A stretch of 52,123 nt of DNA from Carboxylicivirga mesophila (GCF_018271975.1 NZ_JAGUCN010000033.1:1-52123); one strand, 5' to 3'; counted from the stretch's first letter, positions 1-8,104 are shown. Notes: generated by a model not told the origin, from the sequence alone. Numbers and translations are program-made.

Positions 1-131
1 TAAAACAACTTCGGAGAAGTTGAATATTTATAGAAATAATAAGCCTACCCTATTAATAACAATCCCGGCGGGATTGCATATCATATAGGCGTTTCCATGT
101 TTTTTACATTTTTAATCGGTCTATAATGAAA
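1..131. repeat. Palindrome-bearing intergenic repeat, copy 1 (cut by window edge)
   Basis: This block is repeated with few differences at 2684-2815 in the same orientation. It carries a hairpin with a GGA loop (stem CAACTTC/GAAGTTG, starting near position 5) and another with a GGC loop (CAATCCC/GGGATTG, near 60-76). Short GCCTA/TAGGC arms surround the second hairpin. The copy may continue left of the window. No coding potential is seen in it. Confidence 0.75.
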
Positions 132-228
132 GAAAATCAAGACTGCAGCACTCAATGACCCACTAACAACTTACTCTGCATGAGATTTAAAGATGTACAG
201 CTTGGCACCCAATCTCATTTTGCTCCGC

Positions 229-345
229 TTAGTTGTGTGGTCCCCCATTTACGTTGCTGATGTCAGCGTCTGAACTAGCATTTAATTGTGTATAGTCCAA
301 TCCACTCAAAACGGCGTTTTGAAAGAGTGTGGGCTCGTCAGACAT
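229..345 (-). other. Possible short ORF or gene remnant in a 440-bp gap
   Basis: The stretch 132-574 has no gene of normal size. On the minus strand a 38-codon frame runs from an ATG at 345 to a TAA at 229. It reads as an ordinary hydrophilic peptide starting MSDEPTLFQNAV and ending NGGPHN, and is open for about 16 further codons upstream of the ATG. No promoter or family is recognisable. It could be the tail of a decayed gene or chance. A near-palindrome, CAAAACGGCGTTTTG, lies inside it at 307-321. Confidence 0.2.
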
Positions 346-574
346 TGAAGCCAGCGTGTGGGTGAATGGTGCTGTTCGTTGTACTTCTTAAAAGGAGCTT
401 GCTTTTGTGCTAGAAAAACACTCTACTTCTTTAGAATTATGTGGAGTCGAAAGGGTGGGTGGCGTTTTTTCCAGCTAGTCCCGCCATAGATTTTGTAGGA
501 TTTTTATCAAAAAACACAAAAAGTATGAGCGGGATTGTTTCTTTGAGGCAATACAAAAGAAATTAAATACATTA

Positions 575-1447
575 TCACTCCACAGTATTACCATCCAACT
601 CATTAATAGTAATACTCACCAGCTTAAACTTATCATCCTTACCCAAGCTTACTTTACCTGAGTATCTCACTATTGGGCTGGCGGCTGTACTTTGTTTAGA
701 GGTAAACAAAGTCATTTCCGACGTGGTATCAAATCCCGATAGTTTCATCTTAGAGAACACAGATTTGCCATTAATCTTTAGATCTAATCCCACTTCATCA
801 GGGTCGTTATGAATCAAAAAGTTCAGGGTTGCAGATGTGCTGTCCCAGGCTATAAAAGCCTCATGTTCATCGCTGTGTTTGCGGTATGTCATGGAGCAGG
901 AGCTAAGTTGTATGAGTTTGCCGGTGTCCCAACTGCCCACCGACCAGTTATCGGTTACCAATAAATCACCGCTATTGGAATAATTAAAGAGGTAGTGCGT
1001 ATCTGAGCTGCCTTTTTGTATCGACTTAACATGGGTATTTTTTAGTGCACTCCATTCGGTATGCTGGCTGGTACCGTTAACGGGGCGATAAATCAAAATA
1101 TGGCACATTTCATCGGGTGTATTAAGGCTACCTTCAATATGTTGGCGCCATTCCAGTAAAACCACCACATCGTCATCCGATTTAACCATATTAAAAAATG
1201 CCAGAGCATCTAATTCCATCATATTAAAACCAGGATTGGAGGCCAGTACCTGCAGGGTGGAGCGTATTTGTTTATAGCAATCTTTGACGAACTTCACACT
1301 GCCCGATGCGCTTTGATTTTCAGTGATGTCAATCAAGCTTTTAAGGTAATCCAAATCTTTAGGCGCTTCACTCTCTTGTGCCTTTAATGGCTGAACTAAT
1401 AATAGGGCAAGTAGTAAGTAGCCTGTCAGTGACTTTAACTGGTTCAT
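575..1447 (-). CDS. Secreted protein of unknown function
   Basis: This 290-aa protein has a clear Sec signal peptide: short basic start, hydrophobic core about residues 7-19, and an Ala-containing cleavage region ending LKAQ near residue 24. There is no lipobox Cys, so it is probably periplasmic or exported. The mature part is mixed alpha/beta with scattered Cys and no motif I recognise. It is transcribed alone and diverges from the downstream ybaK-like gene. The name can go no further than exported hypothetical protein. Confidence 0.75.
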   Translation of the reverse strand: MNQLKSLTGYLLLALLLVQPLKAQESEAPKDLDYLKSLIDITENQSASGSVKFVKDCYKQIRSTLQVLASNPGFNMMELDALAFFNMVKSDDDVVVLLEWRQHIEGSLNTPDEMCHILIYRPVNGTSQHTEWSALKNTHVKSIQKGSSDTHYLFNYSNSGDLLVTDNWSVGSWDTGKLIQLSSCSMTYRKHSDEHEAFIAWDSTSATLNFLIHNDPDEVGLDLKINGKSVFSKMKLSGFDTTSEMTLFTSKQSTAASPIVRYSGKVSLGKDDKFKLVSITINELDGNTVE

Positions 1448-1671
1448 ATATCGTCTTATTTTAATGTATTAAAGATGTGTGTGATGGTGTATTTCTGTTT
1501 AAAGAAATGCAGGAACAAATCACAGGTGATAGTTCTTAGCAATTATTGTGCTAAAGTAAGAAAAATGCCGTTCAGGAGATCTGTATTTTTGACTATGACC
1601 GGAGGCTGTTCTTCTTTTTAAGCGGGTAATTTGATTTAAATGCCTTTATTTTGCACAGCAAACTGATGTAT

Positions 1672-2157
1672 ATGGGAAAACAAATAAAGACCAACGCCAT
1701 GCGCCTGCTTGATGCTAAAAAAGTGCCGTATGAATCGTTTCACTACAAAGTAGACGAGGCAAATACCGATGGGACATTAGTGGCCCGGATGAATGGGCGT
1801 GATGCAGGATTGGTGCATAAAACACTAGTGGCTAAGAGCAGCAAAAATCAATTGTTTGTCTTCATTATTCCTATTAACAAAGAACTGGACCTAAAGAAGG
1901 CGGCTCAGGCATGTGGCGAAAAGAAAATAGAGATGTTACCCCATAAAGATCTCCTGAAATATACCGGTTATATCAAAGGTGGATGCTCGCCTTTGGGCAT
2001 GAAAAAGCTGTATTCGACCTACCTGGAAGAAAGCTCGCTACCCCTGGGAAAAGTAATAGTGAGTGGAGGCAAAAAAGGCCATATTATCGAAATTAGCATC
2101 GACCAATTGCTTAAAACCATTAATGGACAGTTGAATGCACTCATTGACCTGAGTTAA
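1672..2157 (+). CDS. ybaK: Cys-tRNA(Pro)/YbaK-type aminoacyl-tRNA deacylase
   Basis: The protein (about 161 aa) matches the YbaK/EbsC family, small cytoplasmic trans-editing enzymes that hydrolyse mischarged Cys-tRNA(Pro). The N-terminal MGKQIKTNAMRLLDAKKV is typical. The conserved lysine and glycine-rich segments VHKTLV, YIKGGCSPLGMKK and VSGGKKGHIIEIS are all present. The frame also opens at a TTG at 1651, but that codon lies within a TTATTTTG element (1646-1653) resembling a -7 box. ATG 1666 or 1672 is therefore preferred, and the family's usual N-terminus favours 1672. The gene is monocistronic. Confidence 0.9.
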   Translation: MGKQIKTNAMRLLDAKKVPYESFHYKVDEANTDGTLVARMNGRDAGLVHKTLVAKSSKNQLFVFIIPINKELDLKKAAQACGEKKIEMLPHKDLLKYTGYIKGGCSPLGMKKLYSTYLEESSLPLGKVIVSGGKKGHIIEISIDQLLKTINGQLNALIDLS

Positions 2158-2277
2158 AAGATGTCTCGTTAATATCAGGCTAATTGGTTGCCAATCCATT
2201 ATTTTATAAAACAAGAGGCCAGTAATTACTATTACAAGCCTCTGCCTTTTTTAAACTATTATTAAAATGTGATAGTC

Positions 2278-2529
2278 TTATTTCTTCTTAACAATCAGGT
2301 TAATTATAAAAAGAATTACAATGGCACCTATTGCCCCGGTTAATATGGCTCCAATAATTCCGGAACCTAAACTGATGCCTATAGCTCCAAGCAACTTATA
2401 GCCAACAAAGCCACCGATAATACCTACGATAATGTTGCCAAAGATACCCAAGCCACTACCTTTGTAAATAATACTACCTAACCAGCCAGCTACTGCACCG
2501 ACCAAAATTGTAACAATAATTCCTTCCAT
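2278..2529 (-). CDS. GlsB/YeaQ/YmgE family membrane protein
   Basis: This 83-aa, extremely hydrophobic, glycine-rich protein has three predicted membrane segments (about residues 3-22, 28-48 and 55-78) and a lysine-rich C-terminal tail KKK. The pattern GAVAGWLGSIIYKGSGLGIFG, then GGFVGYKLLG, is diagnostic of the transglycosylase-associated/GlsB (YeaQ, YmgE) family. These small inner-membrane proteins are often stress-induced and their molecular role is unclear. It stands alone between ybaK and the palindrome array. Confidence 0.9.
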   Translation of the reverse strand: MEGIIVTILVGAVAGWLGSIIYKGSGLGIFGNIIVGIIGGFVGYKLLGAIGISLGSGIIGAILTGAIGAIVILFIINLIVKKK

Positions 2530-2613
2530 AACTAGATTGTTTAGAGTTGCTTAATTTGTTTATAATACAGCAAGTTATTAAAATATCCATTAATAACCGA
2601 TTAAATATATATT

Positions 2614-2815
2614 CAACCTCGCTGAGGTTGATTGGTTATTAACATTGCATTTATCTACAAATATTTATCTCCGCTGGAGATAATAAGACAACTTCGGAGA
2701 AGTTGAATATTTATAGAAATAATAAGCCTACCTTATTAATAACAATCCCAGCGGGATTGCATATCATATAGGCATTTCCACGTTTTTTTACATTTTTAAT
2801 TGGTCTGTAATGAAA
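2614..2815. repeat. Array of four 3-nt-loop hairpins; copy 2 of the repeat at 1-131
   Basis: Four perfect palindromes with unrelated stems follow each other: CAACCTC/GAGGTTG with loop GCT (2614-2630), TTATCTCC/GGAGATAA with loop GCT (2665-2683), CAACTTC/GAAGTTG with loop GGA (2689-2705), and CAATCCC/GGGATTG with loop AGC (2743-2759). The part from 2684 on is a diverged direct copy of 1-131. AT-rich linkers such as ATATTTATAGAAATAATAAG are shared. None has a T-run typical of a terminator. Confidence 0.8.
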
Positions 2816-2877
2816 AATAATCGCAAAAGTGAATGGCAATTGCTCAGTGGACAGGGAAATTGTTTTAAACACCATTA

Positions 2878-2922
2878 GAAATATTAAACCACTAATTGCA
2901 CCAATTAGTGGTTTAATATTTC
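2878..2922. repeat. Perfect 21-bp inverted repeat with 3-nt loop
   Basis: Positions 2878-2898 and 2902-2922 are exact reverse complements separated by CAC. The centre of the palindrome reads CACTAATTG-CAC-CAATTAGTG. It is not followed by a T-run. It lies inside a 69-codon open frame (2829-3038) that I regard as non-coding, because the frame is created by the palindrome and starts with GTG with no recognisable family. Confidence 0.85.
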
Positions 2923-3277
2923 GCTATGCGGAATTTAAAATTGGTGTAATTCGCGAAATTGACTTCGTCGAACGTTGTTTTGCGGATAAAAGAAGAAATT
3001 TAATCAATCTATTTTTAAAAGGCGAAATCCCTGGCTAAGTGGATAATAAAAGTGTCACTTTATTAATTTGGCAGTATACCTAAATAAGATTCTATTGCCT
3101 GGCCTGACCAATTCAGTGATAAATTTTACATCGCGTTAACACAATGCTATTTACAATCTCCTTATTTTTGACAAATTGTTACAAACAGTAAATGCAGATT
3201 ATTGGATGTTGACAAAATGCTAATCCATCTTTTGTCTATAATCTAATGGTCTAAATTAAAAACATACACAAATCATT

Positions 3278-3811
3278 ATGGCAATTTTTAGTTTCGGAGA
3301 ATACAAAGACGATTTAGGCTATAAAGTGGTTGATGAACGCGTTTGGCGGGGAAGCGCCGGCATCATGTTGCTACTTGGCGCAATTGCATCCATCAATGGC
3401 TTTATTTTCAATAAATACGAAGTGGTGCCTTACATTTCAGGCTTTTTGTTTATTAACTTTTTTATCGGTGTGTTTATCAATCCTAAGTATTCGCCTACGG
3501 CCTTGGTGTCAAGGATGATAACCTATAACCAGAGTCCACTATGGATAGGAGCAGTGCAAAAGCGATTTGCCTGGAGTTTAGGCCTGGGATTATCACTCAC
3601 CATTTTTATTATGTCATTGCAACTATTAAACGACGTAACATATTTTGGACCAGTTTGTATGCTGTGCCTGTTGTGCTTACTATTGCTCTATTTAGAGTCA
3701 GCTTTTGGCATCTGTGTGGGTTGTCAGCTTTATCACCTGGCTATCCGCTTAAAGATGATTAAAGCACCTGAAGTAAAGCCCAACTGCATGGGTGATTCGT
3801 GCAGCGTGTAA
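3278..3811 (+). CDS. DUF4395 integral membrane protein
   Basis: This 177-aa protein has about four membrane segments in two pairs (residues 27-47, 51-69, then 96-114 and 122-143). It carries the DUF4395 signature PKYSPTALVSRMI followed by QSPLWIGAVQKRFAW. It has several Cys (CMLCLLC, GICVGCQLY, NCMGDSCSV) that could form disulfides or bind metal. DUF4395 members are often linked to thiol/sulfur genes in other genomes, but no such neighbour is present here. A strong terminator follows directly. Confidence 0.88.
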   Translation: MAIFSFGEYKDDLGYKVVDERVWRGSAGIMLLLGAIASINGFIFNKYEVVPYISGFLFINFFIGVFINPKYSPTALVSRMITYNQSPLWIGAVQKRFAWSLGLGLSLTIFIMSLQLLNDVTYFGPVCMLCLLCLLLLYLESAFGICVGCQLYHLAIRLKMIKAPEVKPNCMGDSCSV

Positions 3812-3832
3812 GAACCTGTAAAACAATATTAC

Positions 3833-3869
3833 AAAGCCCGGAAGGAATAATACCTTTTCGGGCTTTTTT
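3833..3869 (+). terminator. Rho-independent terminator of the DUF4395 gene
   Basis: Stem AAAGCCCG...CGGGCTTT is followed by a T6 run, 20 bp after the stop codon. Confidence 0.88.
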
Positions 3870-3966
3870 CTGTATGTATAACGACTTGCTAAGCATCTGG
3901 GAGATGCCAAGCAGGGTTTCTTCATTGCTGTTGGAGTTTCCCCTAATCATGAACGTTTCTTAAGAG

Positions 3967-4012
3967 AAGGATCGCATCTTTGTTTTTCAATTCCTATAAA
4001 GATGCGATCCTT
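3967..4012. other. Orphan 15-bp hairpin in a 380-bp gap
   Basis: AAGGATCGCATCTTT at 3967-3981 pairs perfectly with 3998-4012. The right arm runs into TTTTCATT, so it could act as a terminator, but the upstream gene already has one at 3833-3869. The rest of 3870-4250 holds inverted pieces (GCTTTAC near 4123, GTAAAGC near 4164) around a smaller AACGA/TCGTT stem, and no gene. Confidence 0.6.
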
Positions 4013-4250
4013 TTCATTCTAGAAGCTTCTTACCTAAACATTCGCATGCATCACCTGTTATGCTTAAACCCGGATTATGAATTAGAAATACGTTATGAGC
4101 GTTGAAAATGCAATAAAACAAAGCTTTACTGAAACGAGGCATAGCATCGTTCTGGTGAGTTGAGGTAAAGCAACGAAGTGTTTTGTTTTAAAGCAGTTTA
4201 AATGCGTAATAGATTTTCTAATACATATTGTGGGTTAAAACAATCGACTT

Positions 4251-4844
4251 ATGAAACAGATTGCGATAATAACATTAACTCTATTGATAAGTATGAATAG
4301 TACAGGACAAGATAAAGCGGTGGCTACCTTTGGTGGCGGCTGTTTCTGGTGTACCGAAGCATTTTTCACCGCTCTTGAAGGCGTTGAAAAGGTAGTATCG
4401 GGTTACAGTGGAGGAAAAGCACCTAACCCCACTTATAAAGAAGTATGCACAGGCTTAACAGGCCATGCCGAGGTGGTGCAAATCACTTATAATCCTAATC
4501 AGATTGGTTTTGAAGATTTATTGGAGGTGTTTTTTGCTACTCATAATCCAACTACTCTTAACCGGCAAGGGGCCGATGTGGGAACACAATACCGATCCGT
4601 GGTTTTTTACCACACCCAGGAGCAAAAACAAATTACTGAATTGGTGATAAAGGAGCTGGAGAAGGAAAAGATTTTTAATGATCCAATAGTGACAGAAGTA
4701 AGCCCGTTTGATCAATTCTATGAGGCTGAAGATTATCATCAGGATTACTTTGCCAACAACCCACGTCAGCCTTATTGCAACGTGGTGATTAATCCTAAAA
4801 TGGAAAAGTTTAAAAAGCTCTTTAAAGAAAAGCTGAAAAAATAA
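4251..4844 (+). CDS. msrA: Peptide methionine sulfoxide reductase MsrA, exported form
   Basis: This 197-aa protein is MsrA, which reduces methionine-S-sulfoxide in proteins. The active-site motif GGCFWCTE places the catalytic Cys at residue 31. The family blocks GYSGGKAPNPTYKEVCTGLTGHAE, THNPTT, QGADVGTQYRS and AEDYHQDYF are intact. An N-terminal hydrophobic stretch (residues 3-18) ending STGQ looks like a signal peptide, so the enzyme probably repairs envelope proteins. No MsrB domain is fused and no msrB is adjacent. It is followed by the pyrB promoter, so it forms a single-gene unit. Confidence 0.95.
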   Translation: MKQIAIITLTLLISMNSTGQDKAVATFGGGCFWCTEAFFTALEGVEKVVSGYSGGKAPNPTYKEVCTGLTGHAEVVQITYNPNQIGFEDLLEVFFATHNPTTLNRQGADVGTQYRSVVFYHTQEQKQITELVIKELEKEKIFNDPIVTEVSPFDQFYEAEDYHQDYFANNPRQPYCNVVINPKMEKFKKLFKEKLKK

Positions 4845-4921
4845 TCGTGCTTTTGATGCTGAAAGACAAATAGTTGGATGTGGGTTAAAAATGGTAATGT
4901 TAAATTTGTTTTAAGGAAAGG

Positions 4922-4953
4922 TTGTTTTGTAATATGAAAATTACCTATCTTTG
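4922..4953 (+). promoter_or_regulatory. Promoter of the pyrB leader transcript
   Basis: A perfect -7 element TATCTTTG lies at 4946-4953, with TTG at 4922-4924 (21-bp gap) or TTTG at 4926-4929 (16-bp gap) upstream. The expected start site, about 4957-4960, is only a few bases before the ATG of the leader ORF. The promoter thus sits about 270 bp upstream of pyrB rather than directly in front of it. Confidence 0.8.
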
Positions 4954-4962
4954 AACTCCGGA

Positions 4963-5238
4963 ATGAGACAACAGATTGACCAATATTTACGACGACGAAA
5001 GTCAGTAAATCATCCGGAAAAAGATGGTTTGACACGCCGTTTTTCCCTTCGATCATTCAATCATCTCAATGCTGATCAACTTATTATTTTTAGATATTTT
5101 AAAGAAGACCTGATTTTTATTTCAGGTCTTTTTTTTGTGCTCTTTTCTCAAGCAAGCTATACCCTTTGCTTAAGTAATAATTGTAATCCGAACCAAATAA
5201 TGCGGGCCCGCGTCCGCAGTAAACAGTTATGCAAATGA
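4963..5238 (+). CDS. Putative pyrB leader peptide (91 codons) read through an attenuator
   Basis: The ATG at 4963 lies just behind a perfect promoter. The frame stays open through the terminator hairpin at 5105-5136. Its stop TGA (5236-5238) overlaps the pyrB ATG at 5235 as ATGA. The peptide starts [13 protein letters not shown], is Arg-rich early (three consecutive CGA codons), and has a U-rich, Phe/Ile-rich segment just before and across the hairpin. Length, position and U-richness recall the enterobacterial pyrBI leader, where translation tracks UTP-dependent pausing of RNA polymerase. No protein family is recognised. That it is translated is inference from the layout. Confidence 0.55.
   Translation: MRQQIDQYLRRRKSVNHPEKDGLTRRFSLRSFNHLNADQLIIFRYFKEDLIFISGLFFVLFSQASYTLCLSNNCNPNQIMRARVRSKQLCK
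5105..5136 (+). terminator. Attenuator-like terminator upstream of pyrB
   Basis: Stem AAGACCTGA (5105-5113) pairs with TCAGGTCTT (5122-5130) and is followed by a run of eight T (5129-5136). It lies about 150 nt after the presumed start site and 100 nt before pyrB, inside the leader ORF. It therefore can only act as a conditional terminator of this operon or end a short leader RNA. Confidence 0.82.
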
Positions 5239-6143
5239 AGAATAAAAGTTTAGTTTCCATCACCGATTTCTCGAAGGAAGAAATCCTGCGCATTGTTGAG
5301 TTGGCTGCCGAATTTGAAGCTAACCCAAATCAGAAGTTAATGGACGACAAAGTGGTTTCAAGTTTATTTTTTGAACCATCGACCCGTACACGCCTGAGCT
5401 TCGAAACTGCTATTCAGCGCCTGGGAGGCCGTATCATCGGATTTACCGATTCATCATCATCGTCAACATCAAAAGGCGAGTCGTTGAATGATACCATTAA
5501 GATGGTGAGCAACTACAGCGATTTGATTGTAATGCGTCACCCATTGGAAGGCTCAGCCCGCTATGCTTCTGAAGTGTCAGATGTGCCGGTTATCAATGCT
5601 GGCGATGGAGCTAATCAGCACCCAACACAAACTTTACTTGATATGTACTCTATTTATAAAACGCAGGGTACATTGGATAATCTGAATATCTTTTTGGTTG
5701 GGGACTTAAAGTATGGACGTACTGTACACTCATTGCTGATGGCGATGTCACAGTTTAATCCAACTTTCAACTTTATTTCGCCCGACTCACTGAAAATGCC
5801 TGATGAATACAAGTTGTTCCTCGATAAGAAAGGCATTAAATACTATGAACACCTTGAGTTTACAGATATTATTGAGGAAGCTGATATTCTTTACATGACC
5901 CGCGTACAACGTGAACGTTTCTCAGATCCTATCGAATACGAAAAGGTGAAGAATGTGTATGTGTTACGCAATTCGATGCTGGATAATACCAAAGACAACC
6001 TGCGAATTTTGCATCCGCTGCCACGTGTAAATGAAATTCACACCGATGTGGACGCCAACCCAAAAGCCTACTATTTTGAGCAGGCCGAAAACGGGGTATA
6101 TGCACGTATGGCCATAATGGCATCTATTTTAGGATTGAAGTAA
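5235..6143 (+). CDS. pyrB: Aspartate carbamoyltransferase catalytic subunit
   Basis: The enzyme joins carbamoyl phosphate and aspartate in the first committed step of pyrimidine synthesis. The carbamoyl-phosphate site [15 protein letters not shown], then [38 protein letters not shown], and the aspartate-binding RVQRERF and HPLPRVNEI are all present. An in-frame ATG also occurs at 5229. I prefer 5235 ([16 protein letters not shown]) because it matches the usual N-terminus of the family and overlaps the leader stop as ATGA. That gives 302 aa, the normal length. pyrI follows 24 bp later. Confidence 0.97.
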   Translation: MKNKSLVSITDFSKEEILRIVELAAEFEANPNQKLMDDKVVSSLFFEPSTRTRLSFETAIQRLGGRIIGFTDSSSSSTSKGESLNDTIKMVSNYSDLIVMRHPLEGSARYASEVSDVPVINAGDGANQHPTQTLLDMYSIYKTQGTLDNLNIFLVGDLKYGRTVHSLLMAMSQFNPTFNFISPDSLKMPDEYKLFLDKKGIKYYEHLEFTDIIEEADILYMTRVQRERFSDPIEYEKVKNVYVLRNSMLDNTKDNLRILHPLPRVNEIHTDVDANPKAYYFEQAENGVYARMAIMASILGLK

Positions 6144-6167
6144 TAGCAGATTAAAAGACATTGAATC

Positions 6168-6623
6168 ATGACAAAAAAAGAATTAAGCGTAAGAGCAATT
6201 AAAAACGGTACCGTAATAGACCATATACCAGCTACTCATTTATTTAAAGTCATCTCTATTCTTGGACTGGATAAGATAGAGAACCAGATTACTTTTGGTA
6301 CCAACCTGAAGAGCAAGCAACAGGGACATAAAGCTATTATTAAAGTAGCTAAAAAGTACTTTGCCGATGAAGATATCAATAAGATCGCACTGGTTGCACC
6401 TTCGGCTAAGCTGAATATTATTGAGGACTACCAGGTGGTGGAAAAGAAAGTAGTGGAAATACCTGAGCAGATTGTTGGTATTGCTAAATGTTTTAATCCT
6501 AAGTGTATAACCAATAATGAGAACATGACAACCAGGTTCTCATTGGTTGAGAAGTCGCCTTTGGCTTTAAAATGTCAATACTGTGAGAAAATCACTAACG
6601 AGGCTCACCTCGAAGTGTTGTAA
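6168..6623 (+). CDS. pyrI: Aspartate carbamoyltransferase regulatory subunit
   Basis: This 151-aa PyrI binds the nucleotide effectors and holds catalytic trimers together. The N-terminal allosteric domain starts KKELSVRAIKNGTVIDHIPA. The C-terminal zinc domain has the four Cys in the usual spacing (CFNPKC, then CQYC). With pyrB it would form the class B, allosteric holoenzyme. It is the second gene of the operon and is closed by a strong terminator. Confidence 0.96.
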   Translation: MTKKELSVRAIKNGTVIDHIPATHLFKVISILGLDKIENQITFGTNLKSKQQGHKAIIKVAKKYFADEDINKIALVAPSAKLNIIEDYQVVEKKVVEIPEQIVGIAKCFNPKCITNNENMTTRFSLVEKSPLALKCQYCEKITNEAHLEVL

Positions 6624-6661
6624 TGATGGATCAGGATGCACAAGCATCTAACTTAAATAGG

Positions 6662-6693
6662 AAACTCCCGTGTCGTTCGATGCGGGAGTTTTT
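6662..6693 (+). terminator. Terminator of the pyrBI operon
   Basis: Stem AAACTCCCG...CGGGAGTTT is followed by TTATT, 38 bp after the pyrI stop. Confidence 0.88.
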
Positions 6694-6754
6694 ATTGCGC
6701 CAAACATTTACCTTTATGCATTGTTTGTTTCAATAAACTTTAAACTTTCGTGAA

Positions 6755-7108
6755 ATGAACAAAAGAGACAAAATTATTTATTGGATCGCCACCGGTTTAC
6801 TTACCGTTATGATGCTCATGTCGGCTGGTATGTATATTTTTAATCACGAGGCAATTACTGAGGCCTTTATTACGCTGGGTTATCCTACCTACATTATTTA
6901 CCCATTGGCTGTCGCCAAAATTCTCGGTTTGATAGCCATATTAACCAATGCATCAAGGTTATTGAAAGAGTGGGCCTATGCAGGCTTCTTCTTCGATTTT
7001 GTATTGGCAGCAGCAGCTCACATTAGTGTAAAGGACGGAGAGGAGATGGGCGCATTGATTGCCCTGGCATTGTTGCTGGTGTCCTATATTTTCGGAAGAA
7101 AGCGATAA
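6755..7108 (+). CDS. DoxX-like membrane protein
   Basis: This 117-aa protein has four membrane helices (about residues 9-28, 45-64, 72-89 and 96-112). The pattern matches the small DoxX-like family (PF13564 type): YWIATGLLTVMMLMSAGMY, then LGYPTYIIYPLAVAKILGLIAI, then KEWAYAGFFFDFVLAAAAH. Members are poorly characterised, and quinone or redox roles are proposed for relatives. It is monocistronic. The 3' gap to the next gene is filled by a MITE. Confidence 0.88.
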   Translation: MNKRDKIIYWIATGLLTVMMLMSAGMYIFNHEAITEAFITLGYPTYIIYPLAVAKILGLIAILTNASRLLKEWAYAGFFFDFVLAAAAHISVKDGEEMGALIALALLLVSYIFGRKR

Positions 7109-7140
7109 AAAATTACAGCTAATAGCTATCGGTTGGAGGC

Positions 7141-7414
7141 TATTAACCTGAGTTCGATTTAAATTTTAAAACTCAGATTAGAATAAAGAGCTGATTTACA
7201 ATGAATAATTTTAGAGGAATAGTGAACTATTGCGATAAAAATTGAAGCAGTAAATCAGTTATTTATTCAAAGCTTGGTAATCCCGCTTACAAACAGCAAT
7301 TTTCTTCGTGTAATCGACTCAAAATAGCCCGCTATTCTTTCGTCAATATACACTTGAAACTCACTATTTGTAAGCGTTCTGAGCTCAAAATTCCACATCG
7401 AACTCAGGTTATTA
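7141..7414. mobile_element. MITE-like element with 5-bp target duplication
   Basis: The element spans 7146-7409 (264 bp). It starts ACCTGAGTTCGAT and ends with the exact inverse ATCGAACTCAGGT. Similarity continues inward at AATTTT and CTCAGA. It is flanked by direct TATTA at 7141-7145 and 7410-7414. Inside are two nested hairpins: CTGATTTAC/GTAAATCAG (7191-7199 and 7249-7257) and CGCTTACAAA/TTTGTAAGCG (about 7284 to 7373). There is no ORF, so movement would need a transposase supplied elsewhere. Confidence 0.78.
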
Positions 7415-7426
7415 GCTGCTTTTTAA

Positions 7427-7996
7427 TTAAAACCGGATAAAATATCCCAGGTTAATAAGCCCTTTGTATCCGAATCCGATATTACCGGTGAAGCCTTGTT
7501 TTTGGCCCCATCTGAAGCCCAATAGGTTAATGTGAACTGTAAGGCCATCAATATCTGCAGAACTGTTCAATCCGCCTTCATTTCTGATACGTTCTTTAGC
7601 ATAGCCAATATTCAGCCCGCTGTATAGTTTAAACGCAGGATGGCGCAGGTATTCAAAATCAAGCTGTGGTGCCACAATAAAAGCACTTTTGGAAGAGCGG
7701 TATGGTGAGTTTATAGTCGGATAAGGCGTATAGTAATAGGCTTGTATGCCTTCGCTCACGGTTTTATCATACATGATATTAATGCCCAGCTTGAGCCATT
7801 TGTTCAGGTAGCGGCTATACTCCAGGTTAAAGGCACCCAATACAAAATATTTATCCTGCCCATCAGAACGGCCATCCACCCATTTTTCGAAGCGGTATAA
7901 GGAAGCGGGTGAGTAGGTGATGCTTATTTCTTCATTTTGTGCAATAGCAGATGTTAAGACGCAGCATAGTGCGACTAGTAATTTAGTTTTCTTCAT
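7427..7996 (-). CDS. Predicted outer-membrane beta-barrel protein
   Basis: This 189-aa protein has a signal peptide (MKKTKLLVALCCVLTSAIAQ) and a mature part of alternating aromatic/hydrophobic strands such as FVLGAFNLEYSRYLNKWLKLGINIMYD and FKLYSGLNIGYAKER. It ends in GYFIRF with a terminal Phe, as expected of a barrel inserted by Bam. No specific family can be named. Its stop lies 12 bp from the right-hand target repeat of the MITE, so the element may have removed or replaced its native terminator. Confidence 0.78.
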   Translation of the reverse strand: MKKTKLLVALCCVLTSAIAQNEEISITYSPASLYRFEKWVDGRSDGQDKYFVLGAFNLEYSRYLNKWLKLGINIMYDKTVSEGIQAYYYTPYPTINSPYRSSKSAFIVAPQLDFEYLRHPAFKLYSGLNIGYAKERIRNEGGLNSSADIDGLTVHINLLGFRWGQKQGFTGNIGFGYKGLINLGYFIRF

Positions 7997-8104
7997 TATT
8001 TAGTGTTAAGGTATTTCTTGCCTATTTGACAATAAGCAGGACTGATACACTTACGTTTGTTTCAATATTTTTTTCAATCCATCGGGCTTTTTCTGACGGA
8101 GGTG

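Noticed and set aside
2829-3038. A 69-codon open frame with GTG start
   Set aside because: It contains the perfect 21-bp palindrome, has no recognisable protein features, and sits in repeat-rich DNA, so I treat it as non-coding.
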